In this document: piece by piece, positions 26,393 through 36,045 of the stretch
Layout of the letters: each line of letters starts with the position of its first letter
How positions within the stretch are numbered: position 1 is the first letter of the stretch
NCBI RefSeq assembly: GCF_019352895.1
Contig: NZ_JAAAFX010000004.1
Coordinates: 1,286,991 to 1,350,990, forward strand
Origin: Variovorax boronicumulans
GTDB lineage: Bacteria; Pseudomonadota; Gammaproteobacteria; Burkholderiales; Burkholderiaceae_C
Length of the DNA: 64,000 nt
Direction: 5' to 3'
Position numbers and translations under genes: made by a program
The notes under the pieces: model-generated
The model's input: only the letters and a program-made list of their open reading frames with translations
What the model was told of the DNA's origin: nothing
The model's database searches: none

Positions 26393-27145
26393 ATGCCGAC
26401 ACCTTCCCTCCCGCACAAGCCCATCACGGTCTCGATCGTCAGCCATGGCCAGTTGAGCCTGATCCAACCCTTGCTGGGACAGCTCGATCGCTGGTGCACC
26501 GACTCGATCGAGAAGGTGGTGCTCACGATCAACATCCCCGAAACCGACCTGCTGGGAGGAATGCGCTGGAGCTTTCCTGTCGAGCGCATCGAGAACCCGG
26601 CGCCCAAGGGCTTCGGCGCCAACCACAACGCGGCGTTCACCCGTTGCGCCACGCCCTGGTTCCTGGTGCTGAATCCGGACATCCGCCTCGATGGCGACGT
26701 GCTCGCGCCGCTGATCCTGCAAGCCGGCGCCGACAGCGGCCTGCTGACGCCGCGCATCCTGGAGCCGGGCAAATCAGCGCCGGAGGCGCACCGCGCGCTC
26801 ATCACGCCGGTCGAGATCCTCACGCGGAATCGGCCGGGCTATGCGGCCCCCTCGGTGCCCAGCTGGATCCCGGGGCTGTTCATGCTGTTCAGGAGCGCTA
26901 CGTACGCGCAGATCCACGGCTTCGACGAACGTTTCTTCATGTATGGCGAGGACTTCGACATCTGCGCCCGCACGCAGCTGGCCGGCTGGAAGCTGGAGGT
27001 GGCGGAGAAGCTGCTGGCAAGGCACGAGGCCCAGCGGGCCAGCCATGCCAGCCGCCGGCACCTTTACTGGCATGTGACCAGCCTGCTGAAGGTCTGGACG
27101 TCGCGGGCGTTCTGGCGCTACGTCCTGCAACATGGGGGCCGGTAA
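26393..27145 (+). CDS. Glycosyltransferase family 2 protein (WbbL-like rhamnosyltransferase type)
   Basis: This 250-residue GT-A protein has VSIVSHGQLSLIQPLL, a nucleotide-sugar site (NPAPKGFGANHNAAF, FLVLNPDIRLDGDVL) with the metal-binding acidic residue, and the acceptor part GFDERFFMYGEDFDICART. The last segment is characteristic of rhamnosyltransferase-like enzymes, and dTDP-L-rhamnose genes lie in the locus. It likely adds a sugar to the undecaprenyl-linked unit. ATG at 26393 is 44 nt from the divergent transferase. Confidence 0.85.
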   Translation: MPTPSLPHKPITVSIVSHGQLSLIQPLLGQLDRWCTDSIEKVVLTINIPETDLLGGMRWSFPVERIENPAPKGFGANHNAAFTRCATPWFLVLNPDIRLDGDVLAPLILQAGADSGLLTPRILEPGKSAPEAHRALITPVEILTRNRPGYAAPSVPSWIPGLFMLFRSATYAQIHGFDERFFMYGEDFDICARTQLAGWKLEVAEKLLARHEAQRASHASRRHLYWHVTSLLKVWTSRAFWRYVLQHGGR

Positions 27146-27299
27146 AATCAGCGCTCTCTCTTTCGCGCCCGCCCGAAGCACGCCCTCCATTCATTTCCTA
27201 CTGCGCATCCTGCCGGCCTCCCACGCGCCCAGCGTGCCCCCCAAAAATGACACCCCTCTCTGACATCGCGCATTCACGGGCGCATCGGTCCACCGCGCC

Positions 27300-28103
27300 A
27301 TGAGCCAGGCACACTCCAACCTGCATCGCAGCGCCTGGGCCGACTGGTGGGAAGGCACCCGCCGCACCGACATCTGGTGGACGCTCGCCTGGTTCGACAT
27401 CGTGCTGCGCTACCGCCGCTCGATGCTCGGCCCCCTGTGGCTGACGCTCAGCATGGGCGCGATGATCGCCGGCATGGGCCCGCTCTACAGCTCGCTGTTC
27501 GGCACCAACCTGTCCAAGTTCTTCCCCCACCTGACGCTGGGCCTGATCTTCTGGGGCCTGTTCTCGGCCATGGTGACCGAAGGCTGCAACGCCTTCATCG
27601 GCTCGGCCCACTACCTGAAGCAGGGCTACTTCCCGATCAGCCTTTTCGTGTGGCGCAGCATGTCGCGCAACCTGATCCAGTTCCTGCACCAGATCGTGCT
27701 CTACGTCCCGGTGGCACTCTGGGCCGGTATCTCGCTGTCGTGGTCCGCGCTGCTCGTGATCCCGGCCTTCGTGCTGCTGCTGATCAACGCGCACGCGATC
27801 GGCCTGGTGCTGGGGCTGGTGTGCACGCGCTTCCGAGACGTGACGCAGATCGTGACCAGCCTGATGCAGATGCTGATGTTCCTTACCCCCGTGTTCTGGA
27901 TGCCCGAAGGCTTGCCAGGACGCGCCCGGTACATCCTCTGGAACCCCTTCGCGCAGATGCTGGATCTGCTGCGCACCCCGTTGATGGGCGGCACGGCCAC
28001 GCTGCACAGCTGGCTCGGCATTCTCGGCTGGACGGCGGGCGGCCTCGTCGTCGCCACCCTCCTCTTCGCGAAGTACCGTCGTCGCGTCGTCTACTGGCTC
28101 TGA
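27300..28103 (+). CDS. wzm: ABC-2 type polysaccharide exporter permease (Wzm-like)
   Basis: This 267-residue protein has six hydrophobic segments. It shows ABC-2 polysaccharide-exporter features: WWTLAWFDIVLRYRRSMLGPLWLTLSMGAMI near the start and MLMFLTPVFWMPE toward the end. It pairs with the ATPase gene 2 nt downstream to move lipid-linked polysaccharide across the inner membrane. The 154 nt before it show no recognisable gene. Confidence 0.9.
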   Translation: MSQAHSNLHRSAWADWWEGTRRTDIWWTLAWFDIVLRYRRSMLGPLWLTLSMGAMIAGMGPLYSSLFGTNLSKFFPHLTLGLIFWGLFSAMVTEGCNAFIGSAHYLKQGYFPISLFVWRSMSRNLIQFLHQIVLYVPVALWAGISLSWSALLVIPAFVLLLINAHAIGLVLGLVCTRFRDVTQIVTSLMQMLMFLTPVFWMPEGLPGRARYILWNPFAQMLDLLRTPLMGGTATLHSWLGILGWTAGGLVVATLLFAKYRRRVVYWL

Positions 28104-28105
28104 AC

Positions 28106-28807
28106 ATGGCGCTCATCTCCCTCAAAAACGTCTCGGTCAGCTTCCCCATCTACGGTGCGGGCTCCGCGTCACTGAAGAAGACGCTGGCGGCTTCGGTCAC
28201 CGGCGGCCGCTTCGGCAAGGAAACCGGCGTGAACGTGGTGCAGGCCCTGCACGACATCAACCTGGAACTGAGGAGCGGCGACCGCCTGGGCCTGCTGGGC
28301 CACAACGGCGCCGGCAAGTCGACGCTGCTGCGCACACTCGCGGGCGTCTACGAGCCCTCGGCCGGCGACTTCGTCCGCCAGGGCACCGTGGCCAGCCTGA
28401 TCGACCCCTCGCTGGGGATCGAGCCCGATGCCAGCGGCATCGAGAACATCATGCTGCGCGGCCTGGTCATGGGCATGAGCCGCAAGCAGGTCGAGGGCCT
28501 GACTGCCGAGATCTGCGAGTTCAGCGGCCTGGGCGAATACGTCAACATGCCGGTGCGCACCTACTCGACCGGCATGCTGATGCGCCTGGCGTTCTCGATC
28601 TCGACCAGCGTGCAGGCGGACATCCTGCTGATGGACGAATGGCTGTCCGTGGGCGATGCGGAGTTCACCGAGAAGGCTGAGAAGCGGATGAAGGACGTGG
28701 TGTCGAAATCCGGCATCCTGGTGCTGGCCTCGCATTCGCCGGAACTGATTGCCCGCGAGTGCAATCGGGTGGTCCAACTGGAACACGGCAGGCTCGTCGA
28801 ACGCTGA
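28106..28807 (+). CDS. wzt: ABC polysaccharide exporter ATPase (Wzt-like, short form)
   Basis: This 233-residue ABC ATPase has Walker A GLLGHNGAGKST, signature YSTGMLMRLAFS, Walker B ILLMDEW (with Trp after DE, as in O-antigen exporters) and ASHSPEL. It drives Wzm. It ends right after the nucleotide-binding domain and lacks the C-terminal carbohydrate-binding domain that longer Wzt proteins use to read the chain terminus. Export of a capsule-like or O-antigen chain without such a cap check is inferred. Confidence 0.92.
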   Translation: MALISLKNVSVSFPIYGAGSASLKKTLAASVTGGRFGKETGVNVVQALHDINLELRSGDRLGLLGHNGAGKSTLLRTLAGVYEPSAGDFVRQGTVASLIDPSLGIEPDASGIENIMLRGLVMGMSRKQVEGLTAEICEFSGLGEYVNMPVRTYSTGMLMRLAFSISTSVQADILLMDEWLSVGDAEFTEKAEKRMKDVVSKSGILVLASHSPELIARECNRVVQLEHGRLVER

Positions 28808-28954
28808 GCGCTTGACGGTCGCCAGCACGACCTTCGCCTGGCCCCTCTGCGGGACCGCCGGTTCGACGGCAGGCCGCATCCGACCGCAACCAGGCCCGCC
28901 GGCCCTCGAACAGCGACCGTGGCTGGCCCCCCGTCGCGCCCGGCCCGGCCGACG

Positions 28955-31288
28955 TCAAGGGCTCACCGAAAAAACGCCTATCCTTGTTCTGCGCCCGCTC
29001 GCCTCCTCCAGCACGAGCGCGTACTGACCGGCCTTTCCAATGACTTCCGGCGGGATGTCGACCGTTAGTACCTTGTCGCCCACGCTCGCCACTCGCTTGA
29101 GACCTTGCTCGCCAAAATACACGAGCACCTCGCCGAAGCGGCTGACATTCTCCACCTGCATCCAGAGGACGGAGGCCCCGTTCGGCTGCACGTTGGCACC
29201 TCGCCCGACACGCGTGTCTCTCGGTCCCCAGTTCTTCACCGAGACCGCTTCCAGTGGCGGCACCTCGCGCCGATCGCTGCGCAGCGACTGATTCAACTGC
29301 CCGCCGACCAATGTCGCGCCGTAGTCAGAAATGTGATCGGTGACCTGGTAGACAAATCGCCCATTTTTCGTCGGCATGCAGACGCCGTCATCGCAAAGCA
29401 CATCCAAGCTGTCGACGATGCGAACCCGCCCCGGATGCGCACGTGCCACCGCACCGAGCAATTCCAGGTATTGCGCCGAGAGTTCCCTCTGCCGGAGAAC
29501 AGTGACGCGGCAGTCGGGACTTGAAGGCTTGGCCAGCCACCGATTCACCCAGGCCGAACTGGTCGCTCGGTCGATGCAGTTTTCCATATGAGGCAACGTC
29601 GGGTTGTCGACGAGAAGCACGACCTGCTTCCCCTTGGCCACGAGCCGTGACACGGCCGCGTCGAGTCCTTCAAAAGCCACCGCGTAATTCTTGCTCGCGG
29701 GCAGATCCGAGATCGAGAAGTCGTTCTGGAGTTGAAACAGCGCACGCGCGGCGGTGGCGACGACCACCGTATGCACGCTGTCCATGTCATTGATCTGCTG
29801 AATGGCCGAGGCCACGGCGTTCTTCTTGACATAGGCATACCTGCGGTCATCGGTGAGGATAGGAACAAGCGGGCCGCTGTCGCCCGAACCCAGGACGAGC
29901 CAAGTCCCGCCGGGCTGGGATGTCCGAAAAAGGCCTGAAAAAAGGGCCAGCGCCTTGCTGTCGCCCAGCAAGGCGAATCTGGGCGTCTCCCTTGTATCCA
30001 CAGCGCAGTAGAAGAGTGGGATTTGCTCCGATTTGAGAAATGCGCAAGGGCCAGCATACGTTGGGTAACCGCCATCGAGACCCGTGGCGAGTGTCCTGTT
30101 CATCCGCACCACCGGCCGCTCCGGGGCGCCCTGCTGAAAATAGGTGCCCAAACCGACCCCTCCGATCGCAACCATCGCCAAGGACAGCGACATGGTCGTG
30201 ACGCGCCGGTCCGAAACCTTTTTCAAAGGCCTCTCCACAAGCCGATAGGTCGCCCAGGCCAGCAAGACACTTGCGCCCAGCACGCCCGCGCGCATGGCAG
30301 GCGCGACTTCGCCCTGAATGATCGTCACGTACGAAATCAGTGGCCAATGCCACAGATAGAGCGGATAACTGATCAAGCCGATGCCGACCATCGTGCGGCT
30401 GGAAAGAATCCGCCTGTTCACAAATGCATCCGGGCCGGCTGCGATCAACAGCAGCGTACCCAGTGTCGGCACCAGTGCCTGCCAGCCGGGAAAATTCTTC
30501 TCCCTGACGAAAAGAATGCTCAGCACCAGCATGCCGATGCCGATGAGCGACAACAAAGACGCCCGAAGATGAAGTGGACCGGTCGGCTGCCGAACACCGC
30601 CTGCCGGCGCCATCGATCGATGCGTGATCACATAAGCCAGCATGGCCCCGGCCATCAACTCCCAGAAGCGCGTGAATGGAAAGTAGAAAACCGTCGAAGG
30701 ATAGGCTCCGATGAAGAGAAGATTCGCGCCAAAAGACAAAAGCGCGACCACCCCCGTCATCAAAAGAAAATTGGAGGAATACCGCCAGGCGACCCAGAGA
30801 AACAGGGGCCAGAAAATATAGAACTGCTCCTCCACGCCCAATGACCAGAGGTGCAACAATGGCTTCGCCATCGCAGTGGCATCAAAATAGCCACTTTCCT
30901 GCCAAAGAACAAAATTGGAAACAAATGCGGCACCAGATGCCACATGCTTCCCGAGTCGCTCGTATTCCCCGGCAAAAAGCGTGATCCAACCGAACGCCAT
31001 GGTCGCAGTCAATACCAGCAGTAGCGCCGGGTAGATCCGTTTGATGCGTCTCGCGTAAAAATCCAAAAACTTGAATGTCCCCTTCTCGAGGCTGCTGAAG
31101 ATAATCCTCGATATGAGAAATCCGGAGATCACGAAGAAGATGTCAACCCCAACGAACCCTCCGGGCAAGGCGGCTGGAAATGCATGAAACACCAGAACAG
31201 CGCCCACGGCAATCGCTCGCAATCCGTCGATATCCGGGCGGTAGGTTTGGTTGGTGGTCTGGTTCATCGAGGGGTAATAGGCAAACAT
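28955..31288 (-). CDS. OafA-type acyltransferase with C-terminal SGNH domain
   Basis: This 777-residue protein (ATG at 31288; a second ATG at 31267 is equally possible) has an N-terminal Acyltransferase_3 domain of about ten membrane segments: YRPDIDGLRAIAVGAVLVFHAFP with the catalytic His, FFVISGFLISRII, RRIKRIYPALL and HLWSLGVEEQFY. A periplasmic SGNH domain follows, with FALLGDSKALALFSGL (usual form GDSH) and TDHISDYGATL carrying the Asp/His. It O-acylates, likely acetylates, surface polysaccharide. Last gene of the minus-strand O-antigen block. Confidence 0.9.
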   Translation of the reverse strand: MFAYYPSMNQTTNQTYRPDIDGLRAIAVGAVLVFHAFPAALPGGFVGVDIFFVISGFLISRIIFSSLEKGTFKFLDFYARRIKRIYPALLLVLTATMAFGWITLFAGEYERLGKHVASGAAFVSNFVLWQESGYFDATAMAKPLLHLWSLGVEEQFYIFWPLFLWVAWRYSSNFLLMTGVVALLSFGANLLFIGAYPSTVFYFPFTRFWELMAGAMLAYVITHRSMAPAGGVRQPTGPLHLRASLLSLIGIGMLVLSILFVREKNFPGWQALVPTLGTLLLIAAGPDAFVNRRILSSRTMVGIGLISYPLYLWHWPLISYVTIIQGEVAPAMRAGVLGASVLLAWATYRLVERPLKKVSDRRVTTMSLSLAMVAIGGVGLGTYFQQGAPERPVVRMNRTLATGLDGGYPTYAGPCAFLKSEQIPLFYCAVDTRETPRFALLGDSKALALFSGLFRTSQPGGTWLVLGSGDSGPLVPILTDDRRYAYVKKNAVASAIQQINDMDSVHTVVVATAARALFQLQNDFSISDLPASKNYAVAFEGLDAAVSRLVAKGKQVVLLVDNPTLPHMENCIDRATSSAWVNRWLAKPSSPDCRVTVLRQRELSAQYLELLGAVARAHPGRVRIVDSLDVLCDDGVCMPTKNGRFVYQVTDHISDYGATLVGGQLNQSLRSDRREVPPLEAVSVKNWGPRDTRVGRGANVQPNGASVLWMQVENVSRFGEVLVYFGEQGLKRVASVGDKVLTVDIPPEVIGKAGQYALVLEEASGRRTRIGVFSVSP

Positions 31289-31526
31289 TGAATCGGGCGG
31301 CGGCTGTCAGCAAGTTTGAGCGCAAACCGGTCGAGAAAAATACTTCCAAAATTCGCTCTGAGACAGCCTTCGGTCCAAGCCCGGTCAGGAATCTCTTCCC
31401 CGCTTCGGTAGATCGCGTGGTCCTCATGCCACACGGGAGTCACTGGATAGTGGCCTCGATTCAGACGACTGGAGAGACGGTATCAGGAAAGGCGTTGCAT
31501 CGCCCGTTGACGGCGCTGCAGCCGGA

Positions 31527-32576
31527 TCACTTGTTTATCGCCGCGCCCGCATGCGCCCCTGCGACGGACGTGTCGGCGGTCAGTCCCGACGGAGTCGCCG
31601 CCAGGTCCTTGAAAACCTTTCGCTTCTTGAGGCCGTCAATTCGCCGGTCGACGAATACCACCACCAGCCATGAAACGGCCAAGGTCACACCGAACGAAAG
31701 AGCTAAGAAAAGGAGGGAGCGCTCCTGCGGAACCACCAGCCAGACGAAGGCGCCGGCCACGGTGTGAAAAAGGTAGATAGGATAGGAAAGATCGCCGAGA
31801 AAGCCGTCCACGCGACCGGGTCTGCGGGTCGCCAATGACAAGACAACCCAGGCCGAAAGCAGCACGGAACAATAAAGGCCATAGGTCCATGGCCACGCGT
31901 CATTCCACAACCATACAAGCGAGTTTGCAAGCCAGAAAATGACGCTTAGCCTCGGTGCTTCCAGGCGACGAAGATGCCCCTGGTAGTGCGAGATCAATGC
32001 CCCGAACGCAAAAACCCAGAACGCCGTCAAGAACGATGAATACCTTAAAGCGAACGTGTCGGGCTGAAAGCCGTGAACGGCATTGAGCAAAAGGCTCAAG
32101 ATCAATCCCAGCCAAGCAGCCGGCCGATTGAAAGCCATCAACGGCATCAACATGTACGCTCCGACTTCCACGGCCAGAGCGCCCGAGACGGGCACCAGAA
32201 GATTGCCGACAGGCAAGGGAAGCAGCGTGATATTTCCAAACCAACCGACCAGGCCCTGCGGCCATGCAAACTGCGGGTTCAATGTCGACAGGGCAACGCC
32301 GATTTTGGGCAGGATCAGAATGGCGATGCCACCCAGAATGCAGGAGATCCAATAGGCCGGAAAAATTCTGAGAATCCGGTTGAATGCAAAATCGCGAAGG
32401 CCGGCGGCTGAATCACCGTACTTGTGGCGTAGCACGTGGGTCATCAAAAACCCGCTCAGCACAAAAAATCCCCATACAGCATAGGCGGCCGGCCCATGAA
32501 TCATTCCGCCCCACAGGTGCGAAATGACGACCAAGAAGGCCAACAAGAAACGCCAACTTCCGAGACCAAGGGTCAT
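31527..32576 (-). CDS. Acyltransferase_3 family membrane protein
   Basis: From ATG at 32576 (MTLGLGSWRFLLAFLVVISHLWGG) the protein has 349 residues. A TTG start at 32603 would add nine. Signs of the family are the early His in VVISHLWG, AVWGFFVLSGFLMTHVLRHKYG and FNRILRIFPAYW. About ten membrane segments are present and there is no SGNH domain. It probably acylates the surface glycan. The preceding 46 nt separate it from the membrane protein gene. The following 238 nt (31289-31526) hold no recognisable gene or clear signal. Confidence 0.88.
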   Translation of the reverse strand: MTLGLGSWRFLLAFLVVISHLWGGMIHGPAAYAVWGFFVLSGFLMTHVLRHKYGDSAAGLRDFAFNRILRIFPAYWISCILGGIAILILPKIGVALSTLNPQFAWPQGLVGWFGNITLLPLPVGNLLVPVSGALAVEVGAYMLMPLMAFNRPAAWLGLILSLLLNAVHGFQPDTFALRYSSFLTAFWVFAFGALISHYQGHLRRLEAPRLSVIFWLANSLVWLWNDAWPWTYGLYCSVLLSAWVVLSLATRRPGRVDGFLGDLSYPIYLFHTVAGAFVWLVVPQERSLLFLALSFGVTLAVSWLVVVFVDRRIDGLKKRKVFKDLAATPSGLTADTSVAGAHAGAAINK

Positions 32577-32622
32577 GATGAGTGCACCTGTACGGCAAAA
32601 CAAGAAAATCGATCAGCTTCGA

Positions 32623-34038
32623 TCACCGCTTGAAGACGATGCAACTTTCATTGAACCCATAAGGAGCAGCAGCTGCTCCCCCCTGTGCTCGGTCAAGAAT
32701 TTCAAAGTGGACAGGATAGTAGTTCCCGATCTGTTCCCGTCCTGTTGTCAATCGATGGAGAATATGGCCCGGGGCGCCTTCGTCGACGGAAATCTGCATG
32801 CGCTCCGGGCGCCCACCGGAAAGGTAAGCACTCTCGAGCGAGACAGAGGCCGAGTTCATGCAGGAGCCCAGACTATAAATGAAATTTTGGCTCACAAAGG
32901 CATGGATGGATGCCCCGGCAAAAAGGCAAATAACGAGTAGATTCCCCCACATTTTTTTCCGTTGAGGAGACAGCACAAAGATGGCGGCAAGGGCCACGCT
33001 TTGCGCAATGCCTGAACCATAAAGGTAATGAGCACCTCGCGTGGGAATCAACAACACAGGCGCCAGAAAGCTGTAATAACAGACCACATACAGAATCGCA
33101 ACTCTGATCGAGAAGGATCGCCAGAGCAAGCCGACGACCAAAAAGTGAGCTACGGCCGCAGCCACCATTTCCCAGACCGGCTGGAACTGCCATATTCCGG
33201 CCTCCGTCAGCGAAGGAAGGAAAGGATAAATACCGTACACCAGCACGCCATCGAGCAAGTGCGAGAGTGATGCCGCATAGGGACTGGATTCCTTAGCGGC
33301 AAATGATCCGATCAGCGCGGTGGCCCGATACGCCAGAAACATCAAGACCGGCAGACTCCATACCACGAAGGCCTTGATCAGTCGCTTGAAATCCATTCCT
33401 GCCGCGGGCGGAAAAAACAAGAATAGAAGCAAAGATCCCGGCAGAACGGCGGCTGTTTCCTTGGAAAACATTGCCAGCGTCGACGCGAGGAAAACCCCTG
33501 CGAGCGCAATTGGCCCCGATCGCAGGCTGACATAGCGCGCCGATGCGATAAATGCTAGAAGGCCGAACAGAACGTAGAACCGATCCATCAATGCAGCAGA
33601 CCATCCGACGGAAAAAGTCGCCAGTGGGCTGCACACGAAAACGATGGCGGCGATCCACGCGAATTGTCGATTTCTATACGTATCGGTCAATGCACCGAAG
33701 AGCAGCATCGCAATGACAGCATGCGTCAGGACGTCCACAAAATGGACAATGAACGGATAGCTTGGAATGAAGTACGAGACCAGCCCCTGAACGAGGAAGC
33801 TGAATGGCCTCACCGGCTGACCAAACTCAGTCCCCTGGTAAAGCTTGACGTGATTCCTCAAATAGTCCGAGAAACCAAATCGCCGGATGTGATCAATTTT
33901 CTGCAGTTCATCGTGATTGAAAAATCCCGGATTCGCGATCAGCATCAGGCACCAGAGTGTCGCAATGCAAAGTAGGCCGACGGCGACGGTTCTGTTCCGC
34001 TCCGGACATTTCAACAAAGATGAAAAATATTGCTTCAT
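32623..34038 (-). CDS. Polytopic membrane protein, probable GT-C / Gtr-type glycosyltransferase
   Basis: This 471-residue protein has about eleven hydrophobic segments. The first periplasmic loop has FFNHDELQKIDHIRRFGFSDYL; an acidic pair in this place is the catalytic feature of GT-C enzymes. No named family is certain. It lies in one overlapping set with GtrA and GtrB, where serotype-converting loci keep a polytopic glycosyltransferase of about 450-500 residues that uses undecaprenyl-phosphate glucose. That role is inferred from topology, size and neighbours. Its base composition is noticeably AT-richer than flanking genes. Confidence 0.65.
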   Translation of the reverse strand: MKQYFSSLLKCPERNRTVAVGLLCIATLWCLMLIANPGFFNHDELQKIDHIRRFGFSDYLRNHVKLYQGTEFGQPVRPFSFLVQGLVSYFIPSYPFIVHFVDVLTHAVIAMLLFGALTDTYRNRQFAWIAAIVFVCSPLATFSVGWSAALMDRFYVLFGLLAFIASARYVSLRSGPIALAGVFLASTLAMFSKETAAVLPGSLLLFLFFPPAAGMDFKRLIKAFVVWSLPVLMFLAYRATALIGSFAAKESSPYAASLSHLLDGVLVYGIYPFLPSLTEAGIWQFQPVWEMVAAAVAHFLVVGLLWRSFSIRVAILYVVCYYSFLAPVLLIPTRGAHYLYGSGIAQSVALAAIFVLSPQRKKMWGNLLVICLFAGASIHAFVSQNFIYSLGSCMNSASVSLESAYLSGGRPERMQISVDEGAPGHILHRLTTGREQIGNYYPVHFEILDRAQGGAAAAPYGFNESCIVFKR

Positions 34039-35102
34039 GCATGCACTCTCTTCGCGACTCTTTTTCGAAACAACTTTTTAAGCTGCAACGATGGCTTTTC
34101 GACAATATTCCAGGAAAGAAACCCCATACCGAGCGCAACAATTACAGCAGCCATCGTGTTTTGCAGCGTCGTCATCGAGGGGAAAGAGGCCGCGATGCAC
34201 TGCTGCACTGGCCATCCATAAAGATACACACCATAGGAGTAATCTCCCACTCGATTGAACCAAAAAAATCCGGGAGAAAAGGCGATGCACCAGAGAGCGT
34301 AAGGTAACAGGATGACGTACGCATAACCAAAATTTGGAGTGCCATGCACCACCCCGGCGAAAAGCAGCATCATCAAGAGCACCCAGGGATTGATGAAGAC
34401 AGACCCTCTATTGACCCAATAAAACATTCCAAGCGCGAACATGCCTACCACATGAAGATGAGAAGGATGCAACAGCGAAGGATTGAAAATGCTCGGCCTG
34501 AAAAACGCGAGCAATGCACAAACGAAGAACAACAAATTGAAAATGGATTTTCGCTCCAGGCACCCCACAAAATGAAGGAGCAGCACCACGAAATACATTC
34601 GCAGTTCGACGGGAATCGACCAGAGCGAACCATTGATCGCCTTGTCCGGCCTTCCGTCGAACACACCGGGAAGAAAATACTCCGTATTCAGGGCCGAGCT
34701 GTTCACCCAAAGATACCGCCATGTCGATACCGAGAAGAAATCGAATGAATCCCCGGAGTAGAAAACGCCCAATACCAGGATCGACAAGCACACGCAAACT
34801 ATGAGGGCCGGATAAATCCGGAGGACACGTGATGCAATATAGTAAATTGCGCCCTGCCCGCTTTGGGCGCTCGCAGAAATCAGGAATCCACTCAGTACAA
34901 AGAAGACATCGACAGCCACGCCACCGATGAATTTGTACCCCATCAACCGCAGAAGAATATCGGGCTCTCCTCCGCCGGTGACGACACCGGCATGTCCATA
35001 AATAACGGACAACGCGGCAAACAGACGGATCAAATTGAAATTGTTCGACCTGTTCGCAAAAAGTGCGCCCAATGAGTTGCTGGGCATCGCATTACTCTGC
35101 AT
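34035..35102 (-). CDS. Acyltransferase_3 family membrane protein
   Basis: ATG at 35102 gives 355 residues (MQSNAMPSNSLGALFANRSNNFNLIRLFAALSVIYGHAG); ATG at 35087 is an alternative. Motifs: RLFAALSVIYGHAG with the catalytic His, AVDVFFVLSGFLISAS, SRVLRIYPALIVCV, NGSLWSIPVELRMYF. No SGNH domain. It overlaps the GtrB gene by 11 nt and the membrane protein gene by 4 nt, so it belongs to the Gtr-like set. It probably acylates the glycan side branch or the O-unit. Confidence 0.9.
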   Translation of the reverse strand: MQSNAMPSNSLGALFANRSNNFNLIRLFAALSVIYGHAGVVTGGGEPDILLRLMGYKFIGGVAVDVFFVLSGFLISASAQSGQGAIYYIASRVLRIYPALIVCVCLSILVLGVFYSGDSFDFFSVSTWRYLWVNSSALNTEYFLPGVFDGRPDKAINGSLWSIPVELRMYFVVLLLHFVGCLERKSIFNLLFFVCALLAFFRPSIFNPSLLHPSHLHVVGMFALGMFYWVNRGSVFINPWVLLMMLLFAGVVHGTPNFGYAYVILLPYALWCIAFSPGFFWFNRVGDYSYGVYLYGWPVQQCIAASFPSMTTLQNTMAAVIVALGMGFLSWNIVEKPSLQLKKLFRKRVAKRVHA

Positions 35103-36045
35103 CGCTGACAATCCTTGCACGAGAGTACTGCTTGACCAGGTACAGTGGCCGCGCCTTGGTTTCTCCAAAGATTCGCCCCAGATACTCGCCAAGGACGCCG
35201 ATGCAGAAAAGTTGCACGCCCCCGAGGAAAAGGATCGTGACCATCAGCGTGGGATAGCCACGGACTGCTTCGCCCCACCATAGCGTCCGGAACACGATCC
35301 ATGATCCGAAGACGAATGATAAGAGAGCGATCGCGGTCCCCAGATAGGTCGCGAGCTTGAGCGGCGCGGTCGTGAACGAGGTGATGCCTTCGAGCGCGAA
35401 GTTCCAGAGCTTCCAATAATTAAATTTACCGGTCCCGGCTGCCCTGGGGTCGCGTCGGTACTCGACCGCCTTCGACGGATAACCGATCCAGGCAAAAAGT
35501 CCCTTCATGAAACGATGGTGTTCCCGAAGTTGAGAGAGCGCATCCACGGCACGACGACTCATCAATCGATAGTCGCCTGTATCCTGGGGAATCTGCACTT
35601 TGGAAAGCTTCGCCATGAGTCGGTAGAAACCACTCGCAGTGGCCTTTTTCAGCCAGGTTTCGCCGTCACGATGTGTTCTTTTGGCATAAACGACGTCGTA
35701 GCCGCCTGCCCACTCCTTGACAAATTCATGTATGAGTTCGGGAGGATCCTGAAGGTCGGCATCGATAACGACCACCGCGTCACCCGAAGCGTGATCCAGG
35801 CCGGCGGTCATTGCTATTTCTTTTCCAAAATTCCTCGACAAATCGATCGACGTCACATAGCCGCATTGCGCCGCAATGTCTTCGATGATCTTCTGGGTTG
35901 CATCGGTACTGCCATCGTTGACGAATATGACTTCGCAACGGAATTCCGTCAGCGACTGAAAAACGAGATTGAGTCTCGAGTAAAACTCCCACAACACCGC
36001 CTCTTCGTTGTAGGCAGGAACAACGACAGAGATCAATTTTTTCAA
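35092..36045 (-). CDS. gtrB: GtrB-type undecaprenyl-phosphate glycosyltransferase (GT2)
   Basis: This 317-residue protein has an N-terminal GT2 domain (ISVVVPAYNEEAVL, FVNDGSTDAT, DADLQDPPELI) and two C-terminal membrane segments around 235-300, ending IGVLGEYLGRIFGETKARPLYLV. That is the GtrB/DPM1-like layout. It charges undecaprenyl phosphate with a sugar, usually glucose, at the cytoplasmic face. It overlaps gtrA by 4 nt. Confidence 0.92.
   Translation of the reverse strand: MKKLISVVVPAYNEEAVLWEFYSRLNLVFQSLTEFRCEVIFVNDGSTDATQKIIEDIAAQCGYVTSIDLSRNFGKEIAMTAGLDHASGDAVVVIDADLQDPPELIHEFVKEWAGGYDVVYAKRTHRDGETWLKKATASGFYRLMAKLSKVQIPQDTGDYRLMSRRAVDALSQLREHHRFMKGLFAWIGYPSKAVEYRRDPRAAGTGKFNYWKLWNFALEGITSFTTAPLKLATYLGTAIALLSFVFGSWIVFRTLWWGEAVRGYPTLMVTILFLGGVQLFCIGVLGEYLGRIFGETKARPLYLVKQYSRARIVSDAE

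Noticed and set aside
31289..31526. Small minus-strand ORF between two acyltransferase genes
   Set aside because: No ribosome-binding site, no family motif, and it overlaps the start of the next gene.
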